Shown here one piece after another: positions 8,757 through 16,498 of a stretch of 64,000 nucleotides of DNA. The notes under the pieces are model-generated. The model had not been told where the DNA came from. It did no database searches and worked only from the letters and a program-made list of their open reading frames with translations. Made by a program: the position numbers and the translations under genes. This stretch comes from Pseudomonadota bacterium (GTDB lineage: Bacteria; Pseudomonadota; Gammaproteobacteria; Steroidobacterales; Steroidobacteraceae), in assembly GCA_025351005.1 (NCBI GenBank), contig JANXWS010000017.1, forward strand, positions 1 to 64,000, in the 5' to 3' direction. How positions within the stretch are numbered: the stretch's first letter is position 1; every line of letters begins with the position of its first letter.

Positions 8757-9914
8757 ATGACCACCGTTCAGCTGGCGCGAGTCCCCGAGATCGTCCAGGG
8801 CGCGGGCGCGCTCGAGACGCTCGGCCAGACGCTTACCGGCCGCGTCGCGCGCGGCAGCGCCGTGCTCCTGGTCGCGGACCCCGCCCTGAAGGCGAGCGGC
8901 TTCGAGGACACCGGCCGCCAGGCGCTCTCCGGCGCCGGCTTCGGGGTCGTCGCCTTCGATGACATCCAGAGCGACCCGACCATGGCGCAGGTGGACGCCG
9001 CGGTCGCACTCGCCCGCGCCGAGCGGGTCGCGGCCGTGGTCGCGCTCGGCGGGGGCTCGGCGATGGACGTCGGCAAGACCATCGCCGGAATCGCCGGCGG
9101 CACCGAGGGCTCGGCGCACTACGGCCTCTGCGCCCACCCGTTCCCGGCGACGCGCCTCTACTCGGTCTGCATTCCGACCACGTCAGGCACCGGCTCCGAG
9201 GCGACCCGCACGGCAGTGCTCGCCGATCCGAACCATGCCAAGGTCTGGCTGTGGGGCGGCGAGCTCAAGCCGGCGCTGATCGTCCTCGACCCGGTCCTGA
9301 CGACGGGGCTGCCGGCGGCGCTCACGGCCGCGACCGGCATCGATGCGCTCGTGCATGCGATCGAGGCCTCGACCAACGCGAACGCCAACGCCGCCAACGA
9401 CCTCTACTGCCACCAGGCGATACGGCTCGTTGTCCAGCACCTGGTGCGGGCGGTCAACACGCCGCGCGACCTGCAGGCCCGCGCGGGCCTGCAGTGGGCG
9501 GCGACGCTCGCCGGGATCGCCATCGACAACTGCGGCACCGCGATCGCCCACAACGTCGGTCACGCGCTCGCCTCGCTCCGGCCCGTGCACCATGGCCGCG
9601 CGGTCGGGCTGGCACTGCGCGCAACGCTCAACTGGAACGTCGAGGCGGACGACGATGGACGCTTCGCCGCGGTGGCCGCGCTGATGGGCGTCGGGTCGAA
9701 CGCCACGGAGCTACCGGCGGCCTTCGACCGGCTGCTGCGGGCTTCGGGCGTCAAGGTGTCGCTCGCGGGCGAGGGCCACGACCAGGTCACGGCGGCGGAG
9801 CTCGCACTGCAGATGGGCCGGCCGGAGAACGAAGCGATGCGCCGCTCCAACAGGCGCACGGTCGCGGACGCGGACCTGCTGACCTTTGCGGCCGCGGTCT
9901 TGAGCGCGAGGTGA
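8757..9914 (+). CDS. Iron-containing (group III) alcohol dehydrogenase
   Basis: The 385-residue protein is a full-length group III NAD(P)-dependent alcohol dehydrogenase or maleylacetate-reductase relative. The nucleotide-binding loop GGGSAMDVGK is at 98-107 and the conserved PTTSGTGSEAT at 140-150. Metal ligands expected for the family fall at Asp196, His200, His269 and His279 with the usual spacing (DALVH, then GHALASLRPVHHG). It interconverts an alcohol or semialdehyde with its carbonyl form. It is the first plus-strand gene after the LysR divergent region and is followed after about 90 bases by an enolase-superfamily gene, so the pair may form a small hydroxy-acid or sugar-acid route. The substrate is unknown. 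Confidence 0.92.
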   Translation: MTTVQLARVPEIVQGAGALETLGQTLTGRVARGSAVLLVADPALKASGFEDTGRQALSGAGFGVVAFDDIQSDPTMAQVDAAVALARAERVAAVVALGGGSAMDVGKTIAGIAGGTEGSAHYGLCAHPFPATRLYSVCIPTTSGTGSEATRTAVLADPNHAKVWLWGGELKPALIVLDPVLTTGLPAALTAATGIDALVHAIEASTNANANAANDLYCHQAIRLVVQHLVRAVNTPRDLQARAGLQWAATLAGIAIDNCGTAIAHNVGHALASLRPVHHGRAVGLALRATLNWNVEADDDGRFAAVAALMGVGSNATELPAAFDRLLRASGVKVSLAGEGHDQVTAAELALQMGRPENEAMRRSNRRTVADADLLTFAAAVLSAR

Positions 9915-10006
9915 ACGAGCGTGGCTGACGACCGGCAGGTCGGCGATCGCTCGCCACCCGCGAGCGACCAGCACACCGCCCTGAAGACGATCGGGGCGGC
10001 GTGCGC

Positions 10007-11158
10007 ATGAATGCGCGACAGCAGTCGGTGGCCGAGGGTGCGAGCGTGCACCGGATCGCCGCGATCGAGGTCAGCCACCACCGCCTCCCGCTCGACCCGC
10101 CGTTCCACGCGAGCTGGGACTCGAAGCCCAGGGTCCACTTCGACGCCACCATCGTGCGCGTGCGCACCGACACGGGCCTCGAGGGCGTCGCCTCCGGCGA
10201 CCTGATGGTCGGCTTCGGCGGCCACGAATCGCTGTTCGTCGGCCACGACGTGCTCGCGCTCGAGCGCCACTACCGGGTGCTGTCGCACATTGACTTTCAC
10301 TACGGGCGCTGCTGGCCGCTCGACCTCGCGCTCTGGGACCTGGCCGGCAAGATCACGGGCCAGCCGTGCTGGAAGCTGCTCGGCGGGCTGTCGCGGCGGG
10401 TGCGCGCCTACGCCTCGAGCGGCACGCTGCGCGATCCGGGCCAAATGGCCGAGTGCGCCGAGCGGATGCTGGCCCAGGGCTTCCCGGCGATGAAACTGCG
10501 CTTCCACCGCGGCGACTGGCGCGAGGACATCCGCGCGCTCGAGGCGGTCCGGGCCCGGATCGGCGACCAGCTCGAGCTGATGGTCGACTGCAACCAGGGC
10601 TGGCGCATGGCGTGGGACACCGAGCCGCCGTGGACCCTCAAGGATGCGATCACGGTCGCGCGCGAGCTCGAGCGGCTCGGCGTCTATTGGATGGAGGAGC
10701 CGCTGCACCGTGGCGACCGGGCCGGCATGCGCGCGCTCAGGGCGATGACCGACGTGCGGATCGCCGGCGGCGAGATGACGCGCCAGCTGCACGAGTTCCG
10801 CGACCTGATCACCGAGGGCTGCCTCGACGTGCTGCAGCCGGACGTGGCACTGGTCGGCGGCATCAGCGGGCTCCGGCGCGTCGCGATCATGGCGCAGGAG
10901 CACAACGTGATGTTCACGCCGCACACGTGGACCAACGGCATGGGCGTCACCGCGAATGCACACCTGTCGGCCGGGCTCACCGACGCGCCGTTCATCGAGT
11001 ATCCCTACGACCCGCCGGAGTGGAGCGTCGAACGGCGCGACTTCGTGATGCGGCAGCCGCTCGGCGTCGATGCCGGCGGCTGGATCGACCTGGGCGATGC
11101 GCCGGGCATGGGTTACGCGCTCGACGAGGCGATGCTGGTGCGCACGCGGACGGGTTGA
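10007..11158 (+). CDS. Enolase superfamily dehydratase/racemase (mandelate racemase-like)
   Basis: The 383-residue protein shows the capping domain and the (beta/alpha)7-beta barrel of the mandelate racemase/muconate lactonizing group. Metal ligands appear as Asp194 (VDCNQ), a Glu in WMEEP (about 230-231) and Glu256 (AGGE). The acid-base candidates are Lys163 and His306 (FTPHTW). The second base of the usual KxK motif is Arg165 (MKLRF), which favours a His-dependent acid-sugar dehydratase over a racemase. A GTG six bases upstream (10001) is an alternative start; the ATG was preferred for its spacing from GGGGCGG. No gene for a downstream keto-deoxy acid aldolase is adjacent, so the substrate cannot be assigned. 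Confidence 0.88.
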   Translation: MNARQQSVAEGASVHRIAAIEVSHHRLPLDPPFHASWDSKPRVHFDATIVRVRTDTGLEGVASGDLMVGFGGHESLFVGHDVLALERHYRVLSHIDFHYGRCWPLDLALWDLAGKITGQPCWKLLGGLSRRVRAYASSGTLRDPGQMAECAERMLAQGFPAMKLRFHRGDWREDIRALEAVRARIGDQLELMVDCNQGWRMAWDTEPPWTLKDAITVARELERLGVYWMEEPLHRGDRAGMRALRAMTDVRIAGGEMTRQLHEFRDLITEGCLDVLQPDVALVGGISGLRRVAIMAQEHNVMFTPHTWTNGMGVTANAHLSAGLTDAPFIEYPYDPPEWSVERRDFVMRQPLGVDAGGWIDLGDAPGMGYALDEAMLVRTRTG

Positions 11159-11337
11159 GCGCCGGCCGCGCTCAATGCTCCGGATTCGCGGCACGCGTCG
11201 CCAGGGGGCCGGATCAGGCGACCACCGGTGGCCGACAGATGCCGGGCCTTGGATGCATACACAAGCAAAACAAACGGTTCCGGCGCTCGACCGCCGGCCG
11301 ACCGGCGTCCGGCCGGGACGAGCACCGCCGTGGGCAA

Positions 11338-11359
11338 GCCGGGCCGGTTCATGCCCGGC
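11338..11359. terminator. Possible bidirectional terminator hairpin
   Basis: GCCGGGC at 11338-11344 pairs perfectly with GCCCGGC at 11353-11359 around an eight-base loop, in the gap between two convergent genes. It lacks a real T-tract, only AAATTT shortly after. It could be a Rho-independent terminator of weak type or simply a GC-rich coincidence. The rest of 11159-11367 shows no gene. Confidence 0.35.
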
Positions 11360-11367
11360 CGCAAATT

Positions 11368-12147
11368 TCAGAAGCGCAGCGACAGGCAGCTGAGGCCGCC
11401 GTCCTGTCTCCGGAACTCGCTCATCGCGAACGGCAGCGGGTCGTAGCCCAGGCCCACGAGTGCCTCGAGGAAGCGTGGATAGCCCTCGGCCACCAGCACG
11501 CGGTCGTTGACGCGCACGCAGTTCGCGGCATAGCTCTCCTCCGGCGCGAGCGCCACCTGCTCGTAGCGCCCGAATGCCGGGAACGGCGGCAGTCCCGGCG
11601 CAACCGCGAGGCGGCCGTCGCCCAGGTAGGAGATGCCGGTCTTCAGGTGCAGCAGTCCGGCAGCGCCGCGGATGTCGAGGATCGTGGCACGGCGTCCCAG
11701 GTCGTTCAGGAGCCTGGCGAGCTGGCGAGCGCCCTCGGCGTTGGTGCGCGATGAGATGCCGATCAGTACTTCGCTGTCGGTCTCGCAGACGTCGCCACCG
11801 TCGACGGTGCCCGGCGACTCGATGGTTGCGAGCTCGCGGAAGTGCGTGCGCAGCGCGACCGCGACCGCAGCGGTCTCGCCCTCGCGGGTGACGGCGCCCG
11901 GGCGCGTCATGATCGCCGCGGCCGGCGTCACGATCGCGGTGTCCTCGACGAACGTGCCGTCCGGATAACGCGCATCGGCCGGCAGGACGGTAATCGCGAG
12001 GCCGAGGGACGCGAGCCCGGTGGCATAGCAGCCGTGCTGCCCGAGCGTGGCGGCGAAGTCCGGCGCCCCTGCGGCCGCGGTCGTGATGCCGGAGGCGAAG
12101 TTTTCGCCCGGCAGCCTAAGCAGCGCGCGTGTGAAGCGCGTGCTCAC
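11368..12147 (-). CDS. Dimethylarginine dimethylaminohydrolase (DDAH) family
   Basis: The 259-residue protein matches the DDAH branch of the guanidino-modifying fold in length and motifs. FVEDTAIV (66-73), TVDGGDV (114-120), His167 in LLHLKTGISYLGD and the C-terminal nucleophile Cys254 in GGLSCLSLRF are all present. In the Pseudomonas enzyme the equivalent pair is His162/Cys249, a constant five-residue offset. DDAH hydrolyses asymmetric dimethylarginine or monomethylarginine to citrulline plus dimethylamine or methylamine. The start is GTG at 12147, one base after the stop of the CaiD-like gene, making it the last gene of the carnitine-type operon. Release of dimethylamine fits the methylated-amine theme. 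A related ornithine/arginine hydrolase specificity cannot be excluded. Confidence 0.85.
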   Translation of the reverse strand: MSTRFTRALLRLPGENFASGITTAAAGAPDFAATLGQHGCYATGLASLGLAITVLPADARYPDGTFVEDTAIVTPAAAIMTRPGAVTREGETAAVAVALRTHFRELATIESPGTVDGGDVCETDSEVLIGISSRTNAEGARQLARLLNDLGRRATILDIRGAAGLLHLKTGISYLGDGRLAVAPGLPPFPAFGRYEQVALAPEESYAANCVRVNDRVLVAEGYPRFLEALVGLGYDPLPFAMSEFRRQDGGLSCLSLRF

Positions 12148-12148
12148 C

Positions 12149-12925
12149 TCAGCGGCCTTTCCACTCGGGCTTGCGTTTCTCGGCGAACGCGCGGGCGCCC
12201 TCCAGCAGGTCCTCCGAGTGCAGCACCTTCTGCACCGCGCCGAGCGCATCGTGGACCTCGAACGCGGGGTGCTCGGCGACCATCTCGGTGTGCTGCAGCA
12301 GCTGCTTGATGGCCGGGAACAGCAGCGGCGGCCCATCGGCCAGCATGCGTGCGACCTCGCGCGCCTTCGCAACCGCGGTGCCCTGCGGCACGACCCAGTT
12401 GGCGAGACCCCAGTGTTTCGCCTCCGCCGCGTCCATCGGCCGGCCGGTCATCAGCAGCTCGACCGCGACGTGATAGGGGATCCGGCGCCTGAGCTTGATG
12501 CCGGCCGCGTCGGGCAGCACGCCGACCTTGATCTCGGGCAGCGCGAAGCGCGCCTGTTCCTCCATGACGATCAGGTCGGTCCCGAGCACCATCTCGAAGC
12601 CGCCGCCGTAGGCGATGCCGTTCACCGCCGCGATCACCGGTTTGTCGAGGTTGCGCGGATGATTCAATCCCGCGAAGCCGCCGCTGCCCCAGTCGGAGTC
12701 GCTGGGCTCGCCGGTGGCGGCGCCCTTGAGGTCCCAGCCGGCCGAGAAGAACTTCTCGCCGGCGCCGGTCAGGATGCCGATCCGCGCGCTGCCGTCCTGC
12801 TGGAACTGGGTCCAGACCTCGTTCAGGCGCCGGCTGGTCTGCAGGCTGATGGCGTTGGCCTTCGGCCGGTCGATGGTCACGAGCCAGATGGCGCCATCGC
12901 GCTCGACGCGGATTCCGTCAGTCAT
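12149..12925 (-). CDS. caiD: Carnitinyl-CoA dehydratase-like enoyl-CoA hydratase (CaiD-like)
   Basis: The 258-residue crotonase-fold protein resembles E. coli CaiD along its length from memory of that sequence. It shares DRPKANAI, GAGEKFFSAGWDLK, NLDKPVIAAVNG and the ending AFAEKRxPxWKGR. The two acid-base residues of CaiD fall at identical numbers, Glu111 (GGGFE) and Glu131 (LPEIK). CaiD hydrates crotonobetainyl-CoA to L-carnitinyl-CoA, reversibly. The ATG at 12925 follows GGGAG at seven bases; an in-frame TTG 18 bases upstream was rejected. It overlaps the acyl-CoA synthetase gene by eight bases. Neither CaiB (CoA transferase) nor CaiC is in the operon, so the synthetase upstream is the likely CoA donor. 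General enoyl-CoA hydratase activity is the alternative. Confidence 0.85.
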   Translation of the reverse strand: MTDGIRVERDGAIWLVTIDRPKANAISLQTSRRLNEVWTQFQQDGSARIGILTGAGEKFFSAGWDLKGAATGEPSDSDWGSGGFAGLNHPRNLDKPVIAAVNGIAYGGGFEMVLGTDLIVMEEQARFALPEIKVGVLPDAAGIKLRRRIPYHVAVELLMTGRPMDAAEAKHWGLANWVVPQGTAVAKAREVARMLADGPPLLFPAIKQLLQHTEMVAEHPAFEVHDALGAVQKVLHSEDLLEGARAFAEKRKPEWKGR

Positions 12926-14987
12926 GTTGTCGCTCCCTTGCAAGTCGGATCAGCACGTCGACCGCGACCACGCCCTGTCCCAACGGCCGGACGATTAACG
13001 GATTGACGTCGAGCTCGGCGAGCTCCTCGACGTGCGCATGCGCGTAGCGGGTCACGGCGAGCACGGCGTCGACCAGCGCCGGCACGTCGCCCGCGGGCTT
13101 GCCGCGGAAACCCGCCAGCAGCCGCGCGACCCGGAGGCGGCCGAGCGCGCGCCGCACCGCCTCGGCGGTGAACGGCGGCAGCAGGCTGGTGGTGTCATCG
13201 AGGTACTCGGTCATCACGCCGCCGCTGCCGAGCACCAGCACCTGGCCGAACTGCGCGTCGACCACGATGCCGACCAGCACCTCGGCGACGCCGTCGGCAA
13301 CCATCTGCTCGACCAGAACCCGGTCGGCGAGGCTCGCCAGACGCTGAGCCGCCGCGGCGGCCTCGGCGGCGCTGCGGACGTTCAGCACGACGCCACCGAC
13401 CTCCGATTTGTGGGCGAGCGCGGCCGAGAGTGCCTTGATGACGACGGGGAAGCCGAGCGCTTCCGCCGCGCGCGCGGCCTCCGCCGGTGGCACCGCGCGT
13501 GCGAGCGGCACCGGCAGCCCGAACGCGGCGAGCGCCGCCTTGCCGGCATTCTCGGCGAGCGTGACCGCGTCGGCGACCGGCCGCGTCGGCCTCACGAGCG
13601 CGGGCGCGCCGCCCGCGCGCCAGGCGGCGCCCACCTGCGCCGCCTGGTCGAGAGCCTCGAGCGCCTCGCGCTGACCCTGCAGCGGCACGACGCCGGCCGC
13701 CAGCAGTCTCTCGCGCAGGCGCTTAAAGAGCGTCTCCGGCAGCGCCGCGACCAGCGCCGCGCGGGTTGGCGCGCCGCGGCTCGCCTCGATGAACTGCTCG
13801 ATCGGCATCATGAAGCTCGACACGTCGGCGCAGTCGTCCGGCGGGCAGTCGAGCATGTAGGCGGCGACGTCGAAGCCCGCGTGCAGGACCGTGTCGAAGG
13901 TCGCGCGCAGCCGCTCCCGGTCGAACCACGTGTAGGTGTGGACGTCGCAGGGGTTGGCGATCGTGACGCGCTCGCCGAGGATCGTGGCAAGGCGCGCCGC
14001 CACCGGCGCCGCGAACGGCGGGAACTCGAGCGCGGTATGGCGCGCGAGGTCGGTGATCATCGCCATGTCGCCGCCCGAGGGCCCGAACACGAGCGTCTTG
14101 GGGCCCGCGAGCGGACCGCCGGCGTGCAGCACCTTCAACGTCTCGCAGAGCGCGCTCAAGGTTTCGCAGCGGGCGATGCCGGCGTCCCGGCAGAACGCGT
14201 CGAAGACCGCGTCCGAGCCCGTGAGCGCGCCGGTGTGGGTGGCCGCGACCTGCGCCGCGGCGGCCGTGCGGCCGGCCTTGACGAGCGCCACCGGCTTGCC
14301 ATGGGCTCGCGCCTTGGCGATCGCCGCCGCGAAGCGGCCGACGTCCTTGACACCTTCGAGGTAGAGGCCGAACGCGCTCACGCGGGGGTCGTCGCAGAGT
14401 GCCTCGATCAGGTCCTCGACCGCGAGCCGGTCCTGGTTGCCCAGCGAGATCAGGTAGCCGATCGGCAGCGAGCGGCCGTTGAAGGTCAGCGTCAGCGAGA
14501 TCGTGCCGCTCTGACACAGCAGCGCGACGCCGCGCTCTGGCCGGCCGCCGACGACCTGGTCCGGCCAGAGCGCGACGCGGTCGAAGAAGTTGATGAGCCC
14601 GTAGCAGTTGGGACCGGTGAAGGGCAGGGTGCCCGCGCCCGCGGCGAGCGCGGCCGCGAGCTCGCGGCCGCGCGGCGTGCGGGTCTCGTCGAAGCCGGAC
14701 GCGAAGCAGACGAAGCCGCCGGCGCCGCGACGCGCCAGTGCGGCCGCGATCGAGGGCACCTCGGCGGCCGGCGCCGCGACGAAGGCGGCATCCGGGACCC
14801 CGGGCAGCTCGTCGACCGAGCGGTAGTAGCGGGTCGTGCCGTCCGAGTCGCGGCTCGGGTGGATGCGCCAGGTCTCGCCCTGGAAACCGATCTTGCGCCC
14901 CGCGGCTGCGACCGCGTCGGTCCAGGCGCCGCCGATCAGCGCAATGGTGCGCGGCGCGAGCAGCCTGGCTAGGCGGCCGAGGCTCAT
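12918..14987 (-). CDS. Acyl-CoA synthetase (NDP-forming), fused alpha-beta type
   Basis: The 689-residue protein has the full order of ADP-forming acetyl/acyl-CoA synthetases: CoA-binding Rossmann domain, succinyl-CoA-ligase-like domain with the expected phospho-His motif THTGALTGS (His251), and a C-terminal ATP-grasp domain with FPVVIKALSAALAHKSEVGG. It makes an acyl-CoA from a carboxylate, CoA and ATP through a phosphohistidine. By position between the betainyl-CoA thioesterase and the CaiD-like hydratase it probably activates carnitine, crotonobetaine or gamma-butyrobetaine, standing in for CaiC/CaiB; this is inference. Its start is one base from the thioesterase stop and its end overlaps the hydratase start, so the genes are likely co-translated. 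Confidence 0.9.
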   Translation of the reverse strand: MSLGRLARLLAPRTIALIGGAWTDAVAAAGRKIGFQGETWRIHPSRDSDGTTRYYRSVDELPGVPDAAFVAAPAAEVPSIAAALARRGAGGFVCFASGFDETRTPRGRELAAALAAGAGTLPFTGPNCYGLINFFDRVALWPDQVVGGRPERGVALLCQSGTISLTLTFNGRSLPIGYLISLGNQDRLAVEDLIEALCDDPRVSAFGLYLEGVKDVGRFAAAIAKARAHGKPVALVKAGRTAAAAQVAATHTGALTGSDAVFDAFCRDAGIARCETLSALCETLKVLHAGGPLAGPKTLVFGPSGGDMAMITDLARHTALEFPPFAAPVAARLATILGERVTIANPCDVHTYTWFDRERLRATFDTVLHAGFDVAAYMLDCPPDDCADVSSFMMPIEQFIEASRGAPTRAALVAALPETLFKRLRERLLAAGVVPLQGQREALEALDQAAQVGAAWRAGGAPALVRPTRPVADAVTLAENAGKAALAAFGLPVPLARAVPPAEAARAAEALGFPVVIKALSAALAHKSEVGGVVLNVRSAAEAAAAAQRLASLADRVLVEQMVADGVAEVLVGIVVDAQFGQVLVLGSGGVMTEYLDDTTSLLPPFTAEAVRRALGRLRVARLLAGFRGKPAGDVPALVDAVLAVTRYAHAHVEELAELDVNPLIVRPLGQGVVAVDVLIRLARERQHD

Positions 14988-14988
14988 G

Positions 14989-15465
14989 TCAGCGACGCGC
15001 GAGCGCGAGCGCCCGCGAGCGCGGGCCCGGCCAGGCAGCGCCGTCGAAGGCGGCGCCGAGCACCGCGATGGCGCTCAGCGCCGCCGGCGGGAACGGCGCG
15101 CTGCCCGCCGTTGGCCCCTGCTGCACGTGCAGCAGCATGAACTCCGCCGTCGCAACGGGCTCGAGGCCGCCAGCGATGCGCACGTCGCAGCCGAGGTGCA
15201 GGCGCTTGGCGTCGGTGCCGAGCACGATCGCATCGATCTCGAGCGTCGCGCCGGCCTTCACCTCGTGGCGCCAGTGCATGTGCATCTCGAGCGTGTAGAG
15301 GGTGCAGCCGGTGCGGGCGCGGTAGTCGGCGCCGAGCCCGGTCCGGTCCATCAGCGCGTCGATTGCGCTGCTGAGCACGACGACGTAGTACGCGTCCCGC
15401 AGGTGGCCGTTGTAGTCGATCCACTCCGGCAGCACGGCCGCGCGGTATATCGTCGTGCCCGCCAT
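14989..15465 (-). CDS. cdhB: Hotdog-fold thioesterase, betainyl-CoA thioesterase-like (CdhB-like)
   Basis: The 158-residue protein is a single 4HBT-type hotdog domain. The active-site start has the usual pattern PEWIDYNGHL (Asp17, His21), followed by MHWRHEVKAG on the long strand. In pseudomonads CdhB hydrolyses betainyl-CoA to glycine betaine directly after the CdhC cleavage step, and here the gene directly follows a CdhC-type gene with nine bases between them. That context is the main reason for the specific call; sequence alone shows only a thioesterase. The CoA released could be reused by the neighbouring synthetase. Confidence 0.78.
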   Translation of the reverse strand: MAGTTIYRAAVLPEWIDYNGHLRDAYYVVVLSSAIDALMDRTGLGADYRARTGCTLYTLEMHMHWRHEVKAGATLEIDAIVLGTDAKRLHLGCDVRIAGGLEPVATAEFMLLHVQQGPTAGSAPFPPAALSAIAVLGAAFDGAAWPGPRSRALALARR

Positions 15466-15474
15466 GGCGCGGCG

Positions 15475-16374
15475 TCAGCCGAGCCCGAGCCGCTCGCGGA
15501 CCTCGGCCGGCGACAGGATCCGTGCTCCCATCGCCTCGACGATGCCGCGGGCCTTTGCCACCAGCTGCGCGTTGCTCGCGTAGACGCCCTTGCTCAGGTA
15601 GAGGTTGTCCTCGAGGCCGACGCGCACGTTGCCGCCGCAGAGCACCGCTTGCGCGGCCCAGGGCATCTGCATGCGGCTGATCGCGAAGGCTGTCCAGATG
15701 GCGTCCGCGGGCATCGTGTTGACCATCGCGAGCAGGTGGCCGGTGTCGGCCGGCATGCCCCAGGGAATGCCCATGCAGAGCTGGACGAGCGGCGGTGCGA
15801 CCACCAGCCCTTCCCTGATCAGTTGTTTCACGAACGACAGGTTGCCGGTGTCGAAGATCTCGAACTCCGGCTTGACGCCGAGCTCCTTGCAGATCGCGGC
15901 GCCCTCGCGCAGGTAGCCCGGCGTCGAGATGTAGGCGCGGTTGGCGTCGCCGAAATTGAGGCTGCCGCTGTCGAGCGTGCAGATGTCGGGGCGATACAGG
16001 CCTTCGTGGCACAGGTCGATCACATGGCGCATGCGCTCCCGCTGGGTGCAGAAGTCGCTGCCCGGAGCCGGCGTGTCCTCGAGGCCGTGCTCACCGATGA
16101 CGATGTAGCCGCCCATGCCGCAGGTCAGGTTGACGAGCACGTCGCTGCCGCTGTCGCGGATCGCCTTGACCACCGCGCGGTAATGGCGCGTCTCCATGCT
16201 GAACACGCCGCTGTCGGGGTCGCGCACGTGGATGTGGACGATCGCCGCGCCCGCCTCGGCCGCGGCGATCGCGGCGGCCGCAATCTCGGCTGGCGTCACC
16301 GCGCAGTGCGGGCTCCGGGTCACCTTGCTGTCGTCGCCGGTGATGGCGCAGGTGATCATCACATCGGTGTTCAT
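15475..16374 (-). CDS. cdhC: Beta-keto acid cleavage enzyme (DUF849), dehydrocarnitine type
   Basis: The 299-residue protein is a BKACE (formerly DUF849) TIM-barrel. The zinc motif HIHVRD gives His47 and His49, and the late VRVGLEDN supplies the third-ligand region. These enzymes condense a beta-keto acid with acetyl-CoA and cleave it to acetoacetate plus a new CoA ester. The CdhC branch converts 3-dehydrocarnitine to betainyl-CoA and acetoacetate. The neighbouring thioesterase and CaiD-like gene support that branch. Met at 16374 (MNTDVMITCAITGD) was preferred to a start ten residues upstream. It is the first gene of the operon and faces an AruI-like gene across an inverted repeat. No carnitine 3-dehydrogenase (CdhA) gene was found in the window. 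Confidence 0.87.
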   Translation of the reverse strand: MNTDVMITCAITGDDSKVTRSPHCAVTPAEIAAAAIAAAEAGAAIVHIHVRDPDSGVFSMETRHYRAVVKAIRDSGSDVLVNLTCGMGGYIVIGEHGLEDTPAPGSDFCTQRERMRHVIDLCHEGLYRPDICTLDSGSLNFGDANRAYISTPGYLREGAAICKELGVKPEFEIFDTGNLSFVKQLIREGLVVAPPLVQLCMGIPWGMPADTGHLLAMVNTMPADAIWTAFAISRMQMPWAAQAVLCGGNVRVGLEDNLYLSKGVYASNAQLVAKARGIVEAMGARILSPAEVRERLGLG

Positions 16375-16402
16375 GGCGCTCGCCTCCCGGCGTCGGTCCA
16401 TC

Positions 16403-16423
16403 ATATTATCGCGCCCATAATAT
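16403..16423. promoter_or_regulatory. Perfect inverted repeat in divergent promoter (operator candidate)
   Basis: ATATTAT (16403-16409) and ATAATAT (16417-16423) form a perfect 7-bp inverted repeat around the spacer CGCGCCC. It lies in the 124-base gap between the divergent cdhC-like and aruI-like genes, in otherwise very GC-rich DNA. GATAAT at 16470-16475 looks like a -10 element for the plus-strand gene, with GGGGAGG at 16486-16492 as its ribosome site. The repeat would suit a dimeric repressor controlling both directions. No regulator gene is adjacent. Confidence 0.5.
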
Positions 16424-16498
16424 TTACGCCACCAGCGCCGGAAGCCCGCCGGCGGCGCGGGCGGCGTGGGATAATCGGCCCCACTGGGGAGGATGGCG

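Noticed and set aside
13032-14972. A 646-codon plus-strand frame
   Set aside because: Antisense to the acyl-CoA synthetase and rich in Arg/His/Glu without any recognisable fold.
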